64,000 nt of DNA from Pseudoduganella namucuonensis (GTDB lineage Bacteria; Pseudomonadota; Gammaproteobacteria; Burkholderiales; Burkholderiaceae_D). Below, piece by piece: positions 8,359 through 16,405 of this stretch. The stretch covers positions 46,689-110,688 of the forward strand of contig NZ_FPBO01000030.1 of NCBI RefSeq assembly GCF_900116645.1. The letters run 5' to 3'. Position numbers and translations under genes: made by a program. Below the pieces are notes generated by a model that saw only the letters and a list, made by a program, of their open reading frames with translations, ran no database searches and was not told the origin of the DNA. Position 1 is the stretch's first letter, and every line of letters begins with the position of its first letter.

Positions 8359-10062
8359 TTAAAACTCTTCCCACTCGTCGATGGCGGCCGGCGTGCTGGC
8401 GACCTGCTTCACCGGCGCCGCGCGCCGCGCCGGGTGGCTTGCCGGGCGAGCGGAGGATGGTTGCGCGGCGCTACCGGCCCGCCGGCCGGCCGTCATTGGC
8501 GGCGCCGTGCCCGCCACGCCCTGGTCGACCTTGAATTGGCTGACCGCGCGCGCCAGGCTGGCGGCCTGGTCCTGCAGCGCGCCGGCCGCCGCCGCCGCCT
8601 GCTCCACCAGCGCCGCGTTCTGCTGGGTCGTCCGGTCCATCTGCGTGATGGCATGGTTGATCTGCTCGATGCCCGAGGTCTGCTCCTGGGTGGCGGCGGT
8701 GATCTCGGCCATGATGTCGGCCACGCCTTTGATGCTGTCGACGACGGCCCGCATGGTCGAGCCGGCCTCGTCCACCAGCTTGGCGCCGCTGTCGACCTGT
8801 TCCACCGAATCGCCGATCAGCGTCTTGATCTCCTTGGCCGCCGCCGCCGAGCGCTGCGCCAGATTGCGCACCTCGGAGGCCACCACCGCGAAGCCGCGCC
8901 CCTGTTCCCCGGCGCGCGCCGCCTCGACCGCCGCGTTCAGCGCCAGGATGTTGGTCTGGAAGGCGATGCCGTCGATGACGCTGATGATGTCGACGATCTT
9001 GCGCGACGAGGCGTTGATCGAACCCATGGTGTCGACCACCTGCGACACCACCACGCCGCCCTTGACCGCCACCTCGGAGGCCATGATCGCCAGCTGGTTG
9101 GCCTGGCGCGCGTTGTCCGCGTTCTGCTTGACGGTGGCGGTTAATTCCTCCATGGACGAGGAGGTTTCCTGCAGGGAGCCGGCCTGTTGCTCGGTGCGCG
9201 CGGACAAGTCCTGGTTGCCGCTGGCGATCTGTTCGGAGGCGGTGGCGATGGTGTGGGTGCCACCGCGCACGTCGGCTATCATCCTGCTCAGGTTGTCGCG
9301 CATGGACTGCATCGCGAACAGGATGCTGCCCCGGTCGCCTTCGCCGGTGACGATGTCGACGGCCAGGTCGCCCGCCGCGATGCGGTCCACCACCGCGACC
9401 ACATAGTCCGGCTCGCCTCCGAGCTGGGACAGCAAGCCGCGCACCACCAGCAAACCCAGCGCCACGGCGATCAGGGCGACGGCCGCGACCACGCCGGCCG
9501 AGATGTGGCGGGTGGCGCTGGCGGCCGCTTGCTGGCTCTCGAAGCGCGCCAGCGCCGCCGCCTGAACCGTCTGCTTCATGTCGGCCAGGATGGTGAAGAC
9601 GCGGTTGGCGTTGTCCTTCACCTCCAGGCGGTTCACTTCCGCGCCGCCCTTGATGTCGCCCTGCTCGATCAGCTGGACTTGATGCGTCATCCCGGCCTGC
9701 ATTTTCCGGTACGCGTCCTGCAGTGCCTTGATGGTATCCTGCCGGGCGCCCTGGCTGGCCGCGGCCAGCCTGCCGATCGCGTTGTCGGCCTTGGCGAAGC
9801 GGTCGGCGTTCTCGTTCTTCCAGGCGGCGATGGATGCCTGGTCCCCGATGGCGATCATGCGCAGAATATTGATGTCCACCCTGGTCAGCAAGCCGTCGAT
9901 CTCGCCGACGACGGCGGTTTGTTGCAAATCGACGCGATACATGGCGTCCAGTTCGTCCGACGACCGCTGTAGCCGGGTAAGGAAGAACAGGCCCAGTGCG
10001 AGTTGCATCAGGAGGATGATGGCGATAACGCCAAGGAACTTCTTGCGTACGCTTAGTTTCAT
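8359..10062 (-). CDS. methyl-accepting chemotaxis protein with C-terminal EWEEF tail
   Basis: A 567-residue chemoreceptor. It starts MKLSVRKKFLG, followed by TM1 (about residues 8-28), a four-helix-bundle type periplasmic sensor domain, TM2 near residue 190, HAMP, and the long cytoplasmic signalling coiled coil with the hairpin tip EQGRGFAVVASEVRNLAQRSA. After a proline/alanine linker the protein ends in EWEEF, which fits the x-W-x-x-F pentapeptide that docks CheR/CheB in enterobacterial receptors. I chose the ATG at 10062 (AAAGGATAGAG just upstream) over an ATG ten codons earlier. No chemotaxis operon adjoins it, so it probably feeds the flagellar system encoded elsewhere. Confidence 0.93.
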   Translation of the reverse strand: MKLSVRKKFLGVIAIILLMQLALGLFFLTRLQRSSDELDAMYRVDLQQTAVVGEIDGLLTRVDINILRMIAIGDQASIAAWKNENADRFAKADNAIGRLAAASQGARQDTIKALQDAYRKMQAGMTHQVQLIEQGDIKGGAEVNRLEVKDNANRVFTILADMKQTVQAAALARFESQQAAASATRHISAGVVAAVALIAVALGLLVVRGLLSQLGGEPDYVVAVVDRIAAGDLAVDIVTGEGDRGSILFAMQSMRDNLSRMIADVRGGTHTIATASEQIASGNQDLSARTEQQAGSLQETSSSMEELTATVKQNADNARQANQLAIMASEVAVKGGVVVSQVVDTMGSINASSRKIVDIISVIDGIAFQTNILALNAAVEAARAGEQGRGFAVVASEVRNLAQRSAAAAKEIKTLIGDSVEQVDSGAKLVDEAGSTMRAVVDSIKGVADIMAEITAATQEQTSGIEQINHAITQMDRTTQQNAALVEQAAAAAGALQDQAASLARAVSQFKVDQGVAGTAPPMTAGRRAGSAAQPSSARPASHPARRAAPVKQVASTPAAIDEWEEF

Positions 10063-10467
10063 AAATTCTCTATCCTTTGTTGTGGCGGTCATCCCCTCGG
10101 GAGGCGCGCGATTGTTTTCGTCAGGATTGTCCGAGCTGGTCCAAGGCTCGACATCGGCACACGCGCGATGGGCCCCGTCTCGGCGGATGCTGGCGGGCTA
10201 TGAACGCTAACCCAATCGTTGGACGGGCAACATCAGCGCATTCCGAAACGCTGGTAGGGATATCCTTATGCGTGCCGCCCCCGGCCGGCTGCCGGGGAGG
10301 GCGCACCCGCCGCCCCGCTTGCCCCGGCCCGGCCCCGGCTTTTTGCCCCTGCTCCGGGTAAAAATTCCAACGCAAGGGTGGCCTGCAAAACGGCTTTGCG
10401 GGTACACTTGCGCTGTTTCATTTTCTGCGCTTGCGGGCGCCCGGACCCCAGTTGGCTGAGAGTGCCT
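10063..10467. other. intergenic region between the chemoreceptor gene and corA
   Basis: This 405-base divergent region holds no credible gene; the open frames in it are C- and R-rich and look like noise. It should carry both promoters. A TACACT hexamer at 10403-10408 is a possible corA -10. The block at about 10285-10355 is very rich in CCCCGG/CCGGGG and ends in a T5 run, which may form a stem-loop, but the pairing is too loose to call a terminator. Confidence 0.4.
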
Positions 10468-11433
10468 ATGATCAATGTTTTCGTCTTACAAAATGGCCGT
10501 CTCAACCAGGTTCCCATCGAGACCCGCGACGATCTGGAGAAAGCCGAGCCGGTATGGGTCGACCTGACCGATCCGAACGACGATGAGCGTCTGTGGGTCA
10601 AGGCCATTTACGGCGTGACGCTGCCGGGCGAAGACGAAGTCAAGGACATCGAGGCGTCGGCCCGCTACTACGAGGCGGAAAACGGCGACCTGCACCTGCG
10701 CACCGACTTCCTGCTGGAAGAGGACGACGGCCCGTCGCGCATCGTCACCGTGGCCTTCATTCTGGCCAAGAAAATGCTGTTCTCCGTCCACACGGACGAT
10801 CTGCCGGTGTTCCGCCTGGTGCGCATGCGCGCCCGCTCGCGTCCCGGCTCCATCGCCGACTACATGGACGTGCTGCTGGACCTGTACGCGACCGACGCCG
10901 AATACTCGGCGGACGCGCTTGAGGGCATCTACCAGAACCTGGAGGAAGTGTCCGGCCGCGTGCTGCAGGAGGAATTCACCGACAAGGACGCGGCCGACGC
11001 CCTGAGCGCCATCGCGCACGAGGAGGACTTGAACGGCCGCATCCGCCGCAACATGATGGACACGCGCCGCGCGGTCAGCTTCCTGATGCGGGGGCGGCTG
11101 CTCAATTCCGAGCAATTCGAGGAGGCGCGCCAGATCCTGCGCGACATCGAATCGCTGGACGGCCACACCTCTTTCCTGTTCGATAAGATCAACTTCCTGA
11201 TGGACGCCACGGTCGGCTTCATCAACATCAACCAGAATAAGATCATCAAGATCTTCTCGGTGGCCAGCGTCGCCTTCCTGCCGCCGACCCTGATCGCCAG
11301 CGTCTACGGCATGAACTTCGACAGCATCCCCGAGCTGAAATGGGCCCTGGGTTACCCGTGGGCCTGGGGCTTGATGATCACCAGCGCCATCGCCCCCTTC
11401 CTGTACTTCCGCCACCGCGGCTGGCTGAAATAA
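10468..11433 (+). CDS. corA: CorA-family magnesium/cobalt channel
   Basis: A 321-residue CorA-type pentameric divalent-cation channel. The large N-terminal cytoplasmic domain (residues 1 to about 255) is followed by the signature YGMNF, whose GMN tripeptide forms the selectivity filter, and two C-terminal transmembrane helices ending in FLYFRHRGWLK, the usual short basic tail. The ATG at 10468 gives the normal family N terminus MINVFVLQNGRL; a longer frame upstream lacks homology. It converges with a LysR gene whose stop is 13 bases away. Mg2+ uptake is the expected role; Co2+ or Ni2+ transport is also possible for this family. Confidence 0.95.
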   Translation: MINVFVLQNGRLNQVPIETRDDLEKAEPVWVDLTDPNDDERLWVKAIYGVTLPGEDEVKDIEASARYYEAENGDLHLRTDFLLEEDDGPSRIVTVAFILAKKMLFSVHTDDLPVFRLVRMRARSRPGSIADYMDVLLDLYATDAEYSADALEGIYQNLEEVSGRVLQEEFTDKDAADALSAIAHEEDLNGRIRRNMMDTRRAVSFLMRGRLLNSEQFEEARQILRDIESLDGHTSFLFDKINFLMDATVGFININQNKIIKIFSVASVAFLPPTLIASVYGMNFDSIPELKWALGYPWAWGLMITSAIAPFLYFRHRGWLK

Positions 11434-11446
11434 GCCGGCAAAGCGC

Positions 11447-12358
11447 CTACTCCAGCAGTCCTTTGCGGTAGGCCTCGCTCTGCCGCTGCAACGCCGGGTT
11501 GGCGAGATAGCGTATCAGCGCCCGAGCGGCCGGCTCGCGCGCCGTCGCGGGCATCGCCGCGATGGCGAATTGGCGCCGCGCCGGGATCGGCAGCGGCATC
11601 GTCTGCACGCCGTCCGGCAGCGGATGGACCGCCAGCCGGGGCAGGATCGAATAGCCGAGCCCGCGCGCGGCCAGGGCGGCGATGCTGCTGTCGGTCGCCA
11701 GCGTGCGCGCCGGCGGCGCGGCGAATCCCGCCTCCCGGCAGCGCGCCGCGACGCCCAGCGCCCCGGCGCAATCGAGCTGGATATACGGCAGGCCGTCGAG
11801 CTGCTCCCAGCTCAGCGGGGCGCGCAAGGCGAGGGACCCGGGCGCCACCAGCACATAGGAATCCGCCACATAATCCCGCGTCCGCAAGCCGGCGCCCGCC
11901 GGCAGCTGCACGATGGCGACATCGGCCCGCCCGTCCCGCAAGGCCTGGGCCAGCGCGTCGCGCTCCTCGAAGCCGTCGTCGACATCCACCCGCAGGCCGG
12001 GATGGTCGGCCTCCAGCGCCGCCAGCGCCGACGGCAGCAAGTGGGTGCTCACACTGCGGAAGCAGGCCAGCCGCAGATGGCCCGCGACCGCGGCGTCCTC
12101 CCGCGCCGCGTCTCCCAGGCTGGCGGCCAGGCGCAGGATCTGGCGCGCGGTGGCCAGCACCCGGTGCCCGGCGTCGGTGGGCGTGCAGCCGCTGCGCGAG
12201 CGGTGCAGCAGGCGCTGGCCCAATGTGTTTTCCAGTTCGCCTATGCCGTGGCTGACGCGCGATTGCGTGCAGTCCAGCGCCGCCGCCGCGCCGCCGAAAC
12301 TGCCCTCGTCCGCCACCGCCACCAGCATTTCCAGCTGATTCAACTTGGGTTTGGTCAT
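11447..12358 (-). CDS. LysR-family transcriptional regulator
   Basis: A 303-residue LysR regulator with an N-terminal winged helix-turn-helix (about residues 4-63, including GSFGGAAAALDCTQSRVSHGIGELE) and a periplasmic-binding-protein-like effector domain from about residue 90. It is encoded divergently from an isochorismatase-like hydrolase with a 100-base gap, the usual arrangement for a regulator and its target. The effector is unknown. It ends 13 bases from corA in convergent orientation, so corA is not a likely target. Confidence 0.92.
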   Translation of the reverse strand: MTKPKLNQLEMLVAVADEGSFGGAAAALDCTQSRVSHGIGELENTLGQRLLHRSRSGCTPTDAGHRVLATARQILRLAASLGDAAREDAAVAGHLRLACFRSVSTHLLPSALAALEADHPGLRVDVDDGFEERDALAQALRDGRADVAIVQLPAGAGLRTRDYVADSYVLVAPGSLALRAPLSWEQLDGLPYIQLDCAGALGVAARCREAGFAAPPARTLATDSSIAALAARGLGYSILPRLAVHPLPDGVQTMPLPIPARRQFAIAAMPATAREPAARALIRYLANPALQRQSEAYRKGLLE

Positions 12359-12458
12359 CGAAATCCTTCATGGATAAGCGCCAACTATAGGGTATTTCGG
12401 TTGCGGGGCAAAGCCCCGGCGGACGAAGATGGGGTTTTACAACCCGAGGGAGTGCGAA
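12359..12458. promoter_or_regulatory. divergent LysR/isochorismatase control region
   Basis: The 100-base gap should hold both promoters and the LysR operator. ATCC at 12363-12366 and GGAT at 12372-12375 form a short dyad near the lysR start, and an AT-rich patch CTATAGGGTATTT lies at about 12386-12398. The exact sites are uncertain. Confidence 0.3.
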
Positions 12459-13022
12459 ATGGACAAGGCGGTTTTGATAGTGGTGGACGTGCAGCAGGCA
12501 TTCAATGATCCCCGCTGGGGACAGCGCAATAATCCAATGGCGGAAGAAAACATCGCCGCCTTGCTGGCGGCCTGGCGCAAAGCCGGCCAGCCGCTGATCC
12601 ACGTGCATCACCGCTCGCGCGATTCGAAAGGCCTGTTTCATTCGGATGCGCCGGGCGCCAAGGTCAAACCCGAGGCTGTGCCCTTGCCGGGTGAAACGGT
12701 TATTTACAAACAGGTGAACAGTTCTTTTATCGGCACCGATCTGGAACAACGCCTGCGCGCGATGGGCGCGCCAACCGTGGTGGTGTGTGGAATAACGACC
12801 GACCATTGCGTTTCCACCACCGCCAGAATGGCGGGCAATCTGGATTTCACGACCTTGATTATCTCCGACGCCACCGCGACTTTCGAACGGACCGGGCCGG
12901 ATGGCCGTCATTATTCGGCCGAATTGATGCATGACACCGCGCTGGCCAGCGTAAATGGGGAATTCGCGGAAGTGGTGGATACCGCCACCGTGCTTGCCCG
13001 TCTCAAGCCACGCGCGGATTGA
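12459..13022 (+). CDS. isochorismatase-family cysteine hydrolase
   Basis: A 187-residue isochorismatase-like hydrolase. The family triad is visible: Asp in VVDVQQAF (near residue 9), Lys in IYKQVNSSF, and nucleophilic Cys in VCGITTDHCVSTTARMA. Members hydrolyse isochorismate, nicotinamide or other amides and ureas; no siderophore or nicotinate genes adjoin, so the substrate cannot be named. The ATG at 12459 has GAGGGAG upstream. The base composition is noticeably less GC-rich at third positions than the genes on either side of the 12.4-14.7 kb block. The divergent LysR is probably its regulator. Confidence 0.88.
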   Translation: MDKAVLIVVDVQQAFNDPRWGQRNNPMAEENIAALLAAWRKAGQPLIHVHHRSRDSKGLFHSDAPGAKVKPEAVPLPGETVIYKQVNSSFIGTDLEQRLRAMGAPTVVVCGITTDHCVSTTARMAGNLDFTTLIISDATATFERTGPDGRHYSAELMHDTALASVNGEFAEVVDTATVLARLKPRAD

Positions 13023-13194
13023 AATCGAATGGCGGTTTGCCGCGCGCCAGGCAGGCGGTATTCGCGGCATCTATAAAATCGTCCAGATTGAAACCGCCGG
13101 CCCAAAGCTGGCTTTGCAATCCCTCGACGATGGATTCGACCTGCACCGCCTGCTCCTCCACCGCCGAATTGGCGGGATTGTGCACCTTGGCCAT
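13003..13194 (-). CDS. small hypothetical protein, 63 residues
   Basis: A possible 63-residue protein starting MAKVHNPANSAVEEQAVQ and ending PPFDFNPRVA. Its codon use looks coding (GC-rich third positions, acidic/amphipathic N-terminal half), and its 3' end overlaps the end of the isochorismatase gene by 20 bases in convergent orientation. The frame stays open further upstream, but that would begin inside the hemL terminator, so the internal ATG at 13194 is preferred. There is no good ribosome binding site. I do not recognise a family; it could be spurious. Confidence 0.42.
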   Translation of the reverse strand: MAKVHNPANSAVEEQAVQVESIVEGLQSQLWAGGFNLDDFIDAANTACLARGKPPFDFNPRVA

Positions 13195-13335
13195 CACGAA
13201 TTGCGCGCGTCCGCGCCCAGCGCGACCTGGCCAGAAACGGCCCCGGCGGCCCTGGTTCGCCTCCCGCGCACTCAAAACTGGCTTGAACGCGCCAGATTCT
13301 GGCTTGATTCGGGCGGATCGCGCCCCTGCGGGACG

Positions 13336-13362
13336 AAAAAAAGCCGGGAACACAGTCCCGGC
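13336..13362 (-). terminator. Rho-independent terminator of hemL
   Basis: Read on the minus strand, GCCGGGA and TCCCGGC form a perfect 7-bp stem with a 6-base loop, followed at once by seven T residues. It lies 22 bases after the hemL stop codon and is a textbook intrinsic terminator. Confidence 0.93.
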
Positions 13363-13383
13363 CCGGTCGCTGGATTAAACCGA

Positions 13384-14670
13384 TCAGCCCAGCGTCGCGA
13401 ATACCCTGCGCGCCGCCGCGATGGTTTCGTCGATCACCGCGTCATCATGTTGAATGGAAACGAAGCCCGCTTCAAAAGCGGCCGGGGCGAAATAAACACC
13501 CTCGTCCAGCATCGCGTGGAAGAACACATTGAATTTCGCGCGATCGCCCGCCATCATTTCGGCGTAATTATTCGGCGGCGTTTCGCTGAAATACAAACCG
13601 AACATGCCGCCTTCGGCGTCCGCGCAGAAAGTCACGCCGGCCTCTTTCGCCGCCGCCGTCAATCCATCGGCCAGGCGTTTCGCCGACGCGGCGAGTTTAT
13701 CGTAAAAACCAGGCTGCTGTATCAGCTTCAAGGTCGTCATGCCGGCCGCGACCGCCACTGGATTACCGGACAAGGTGCCCGCCTGATAAACCGCGCCCAG
13801 TGGCGCCATTTTACCCATCAATTCAGCGCTGCCGCCGAATGCCGCAACCGGCAGGCCGCCGCCGATTACTTTACCCAGCGCGGTCAAATCCGGTTTAATA
13901 CCGTACAGCGCTTGCGCGCCACCCAGGCCCACGCGGAATCCGCACATCACTTCATCGAATATCAGAATGGCGCCGTGTTTGGTGCACAGGTCGCGCAGGG
14001 ATTGCAGGAATTCCGGCGTGCCTTTAATCAGATTCATATTGCCGGCCACCGGCTCGACAATAACGCAGGCGATTTCATTGCCGAAGCTGGCGAACGCCTC
14101 TTCGATTTGCGCCACATTGTTATAGTCCAGCACCAGGGTGTGCTTGACGAAATCCTCGGGCACGCCGGCCGAAGTCGGATTGCCGAAAGTTAATAAGCCG
14201 CTGCCCGCTTTCACCAGCAGGGAATCGGCGTGGCCGTGATAACAGCCCTCGAATTTCACGATTTTATCGCGGCCGGTGGCGCCGCGCGCCAGGCGCAATG
14301 CGCTCATGGTCGCCTCGGTGCCGGAGGAAACCAGGCGCACCTGTTCTATCGACGGCACCAGGCGGCAGATTTCCTCCGCCATTTCTATTTCCGCCTCGGT
14401 CGGGGCGCCGAAGGATAAACCGCGGGTCGCCGCTTCCTGCACCGCTTTCACCACTTCCGGATGGGCGTGGCCGACAATCGCCGGACCCCAGGAACCGATG
14501 TAATCGATATAGCGCTTGCCGTCCGCGTCCCAGAAATAAGGGCCGTCGGCGCGGGTGATGAAACGCGGCGTGCCGCCCACCGAGCGGAAGGCGCGCACCG
14601 GGGAGTTGACGCCGCCGGGGGTGGTTTTCTGGGCGCGGGCGAACAGCGCGTCGTTGCGTGATTCAGTCAT
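13384..14670 (-). CDS. hemL: glutamate-1-semialdehyde 2,1-aminomutase
   Basis: HemL converts glutamate-1-semialdehyde into 5-aminolevulinate, the C5-pathway entry to heme, using pyridoxal phosphate. The 428-residue product is of normal length (E. coli 426) and shows the PLP lysine region ALGKVIGGGLPVAAFGG, the SGTEATMSALRLAR cofactor loop and the GGVNSPVRAF N terminus. Third positions are less GC-rich than in neighbouring thiD, giving a visible compositional step at about 14.67 kb. It starts 15 bases after the thiD stop and ends at a strong terminator, so a thiD-hemL transcript is likely. Confidence 0.96.
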   Translation of the reverse strand: MTESRNDALFARAQKTTPGGVNSPVRAFRSVGGTPRFITRADGPYFWDADGKRYIDYIGSWGPAIVGHAHPEVVKAVQEAATRGLSFGAPTEAEIEMAEEICRLVPSIEQVRLVSSGTEATMSALRLARGATGRDKIVKFEGCYHGHADSLLVKAGSGLLTFGNPTSAGVPEDFVKHTLVLDYNNVAQIEEAFASFGNEIACVIVEPVAGNMNLIKGTPEFLQSLRDLCTKHGAILIFDEVMCGFRVGLGGAQALYGIKPDLTALGKVIGGGLPVAAFGGSAELMGKMAPLGAVYQAGTLSGNPVAVAAGMTTLKLIQQPGFYDKLAASAKRLADGLTAAAKEAGVTFCADAEGGMFGLYFSETPPNNYAEMMAGDRAKFNVFFHAMLDEGVYFAPAAFEAGFVSIQHDDAVIDETIAAARRVFATLG

Positions 14671-14684
14671 TTGTTGTCTCGATG

Positions 14685-15626
14685 TTATGAAAGGAGTGTG
14701 GCTAGCATGCGGTGGTGGCGGTTGGGCACCAGCTTGCCCATGCCGTAGCGCTGCGCGTGGGCCAGCGCACCCTGGGTGTAATCCATGGCCAGTTGCACCG
14801 CGCTCGGCGTGTCCGCGCCCTGCGCCAGGTAGGCGGCGATGGCGGCGGACAGCGTGCCGCCCGCGCCCAGGAAGGGGCCGGGCAGGTGCAGCCAGCAATC
14901 GTGGCGCACCACGCCGTCGGCGCCGAACAGCGTGTTGGCGCGCGCGCCGTCGCTGTGGCCAGGGCTGGCCGGCGTGCCGGTGACCAGCACGAATTCGCAT
15001 CCCAGTTCGATCAGGTGGCGCACGTCGTCGGCCATGGTGTCGCCTTCGGCCGGCGCCTCGCACAGGTCCTCCTCGTCCTCCGGCCCGGCCTCGTCGCCGT
15101 CGTCCGGGTCCCCGTCCGCTGCCGGGTCGCCGGTCCCGCCGGCGGGACCGGCGGCGGCGTCCTCTCGCCAGGTCTCGGCCAGCCGGCCCAGTTCGACCTG
15201 GGACAGCACCAGCACCGACGTTTGCGGCACCAGCAGCTGGCGCACGATGGTCAGCAGCTCCTCGGCGTCCTCGCCCTGCGAGGGCAGGCGCGAGCTGAAT
15301 GGATCGAGCACCAGCGGCGCGTCCGGATAGTCGGACACGATTTCGGCGATGGCCGAGGCGTGCTCCAGGTTTTCCAGCGCGCCGATCTTGAAGGCCGACA
15401 CGTGGGCGTCCTCCAGCAGCACGCGGGCCTGGTCGGCCACCCAGTCGGGATCGACCTCCTGCATGTCCTCCACGCCGGCGCTGTCGCCGATCAGCAACGC
15501 GGTGGTGACGGCCAGGCCGTGGCAGCCCAGCGAGGAAAACACGGCCATGTCGGCTGTGACGCCGATGGCGCCCACGGGGTCGGCGGCGCCGAATGTCAGG
15601 ATAAGGGGAGAAGTTTGGTTTTGCAC
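14685..15626 (-). CDS. thiD: hydroxymethylpyrimidine/phosphomethylpyrimidine kinase with acidic insert
   Basis: ThiD phosphorylates hydroxymethylpyrimidine twice for thiamine synthesis. The 313-residue product has the ribokinase-like fold: N-terminal FGAADPVGAIGVTADMAVFSSLGCHG, a central LVLDPFSSR, and the C-terminal anion hole LGAGGTLSAAIAAYL. Compared with normal ThiD (about 265 residues) it carries an insert of roughly 40 residues (near 155-195) rich in D, E, G, P and A before the strand EFVLVTGTPA. In the N terminus FGAADP replaces the common IAGSDSSGGAG, so substrate binding may differ. The only plausible start is GTG at 15626; the first internal ATG would delete the substrate site. Confidence 0.82.
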   Translation of the reverse strand: MQNQTSPLILTFGAADPVGAIGVTADMAVFSSLGCHGLAVTTALLIGDSAGVEDMQEVDPDWVADQARVLLEDAHVSAFKIGALENLEHASAIAEIVSDYPDAPLVLDPFSSRLPSQGEDAEELLTIVRQLLVPQTSVLVLSQVELGRLAETWREDAAAGPAGGTGDPAADGDPDDGDEAGPEDEEDLCEAPAEGDTMADDVRHLIELGCEFVLVTGTPASPGHSDGARANTLFGADGVVRHDCWLHLPGPFLGAGGTLSAAIAAYLAQGADTPSAVQLAMDYTQGALAHAQRYGMGKLVPNRHHRMLATLLS

Positions 15627-15655
15627 GGCGGGTAGATTAAGATACCTGATTCGGC

Positions 15656-15661
15656 ATTTTA
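15656..15661 (-). promoter_or_regulatory. candidate -10 box of thiD
   Basis: On the minus strand the hexamer TAAAAT lies about 30 bases upstream of the thiD GTG, inside the 56-base gap that thiD shares with the rubredoxin gene. No good -35 match was found. Confidence 0.33.
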
Positions 15662-15682
15662 CTTGATAGAAGGTGAGACAAC

Positions 15683-15874
15683 GTGAGTAGCAACGAATCG
15701 ACCCAGCCATTCCAAACCTGGATGTGCCTGATCTGCGGATGGATCTATGACGAGGAAGCGGGACTGCCGGAGGAGGGCATCGCGCCCGGCACGCGCTGGG
15801 CCGACGTGCCGATCAACTGGAGCTGCCCGGAGTGCGGCGCCCGCAAGGACGATTTCGAAATGGTGGCGCTGTAA
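15683..15874 (+). CDS. rubredoxin
   Basis: A 63-residue rubredoxin, a small electron carrier with one Fe(Cys)4 centre. The ligands are Cys15, Cys18 (CLICG) and Cys48, Cys51 (CPECG), with the expected aromatic residues around them and the G-x-x-W-x-D-x-P spacer. The start is GTG at 15683 with GAAGGTGAG upstream. It diverges from thiD and is followed after 104 bases by the pil-chp genes. Its redox partner is not encoded here. Confidence 0.95.
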   Translation: MSSNESTQPFQTWMCLICGWIYDEEAGLPEEGIAPGTRWADVPINWSCPECGARKDDFEMVAL

Positions 15875-15978
15875 TCGCCGCGGCGGCCGTCCACCTTGTC
15901 CGCCCCGCCCGTCCGGCGCCGTGCCAAATCGCGGCGCGCTATGCTATCGTGTCGATACGCCTATAACGGTGAAACTAT

Positions 15979-16380
15979 ATGACGAACACGCCGCAAGCGA
16001 CAGGATTGAAGATCATGGTCATCGACGACAGCAGCACGATACGTCGGTCGGCGGAGATTTTCCTGGGCCAGGCGGGCTACCAGGTGGTGTTGGCCGAGGA
16101 CGGATTCGACGCCCTGGCCAAGATCAACGACCACCATCCGGCGCTGATCTTCTGCGACATCCTGATGCCGCGCCTGGACGGCTACCAGACCTGCGCGCTG
16201 ATCAAGAAAAGCGCCAAATTCCATGCGACACCGGTGCTGATGCTCTCTTCCAAGGACGGCCTGTTCGACCGCGCGCGCGGCGCCATGGTCGGCTCGGCCG
16301 CCTACCTGACCAAACCATTCACCAAGGACAGCCTGCTGGCGGCCGTGCGCGAGCATACCGCGGGCCTGGCGGGCGCCTGA
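15979..16380 (+). CDS. pilG: twitching motility response regulator PilG
   Basis: A 133-residue single-domain receiver, the PilG component of the Pil-Chp chemosensory system that controls type IV pilus extension. Conserved acidic residues are D16/D17, the phosphorylation site is Asp60 in IFCDILMPRLDG, and the conserved lysine follows in YLTKPF. There is no output domain. It opens the cluster pilG-pilH-pilI-pilJ-chpA, and pilH follows 25 bases later. Possible extended -10 sequence TGCTATCGT lies around 15940-15948. Assignment between PilG and PilH rests on order and sequence (LDGYQTCALIKK is PilG-like). Confidence 0.9.
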   Translation: MTNTPQATGLKIMVIDDSSTIRRSAEIFLGQAGYQVVLAEDGFDALAKINDHHPALIFCDILMPRLDGYQTCALIKKSAKFHATPVLMLSSKDGLFDRARGAMVGSAAYLTKPFTKDSLLAAVREHTAGLAGA

Positions 16381-16405
16381 GGTGCACCAAAACAGCGAGG
16401 GGCAT

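Noticed and set aside
10300..10360. CCCCGG-rich block followed by TTTTT as a terminator
   Set aside because: The best pairing leaves a loop of more than 40 bases and no gene ends upstream of it on the plus strand.
10077..10361. Open frame in the chemoreceptor-corA gap
   Set aside because: Its product is rich in Cys, Arg and Pro with no family pattern or ribosome binding site; treated as non-coding.
15627..15682. TPP riboswitch before thiD
   Set aside because: The gap to the divergent rubredoxin gene is only 56 bases and has no thi-box sequence.
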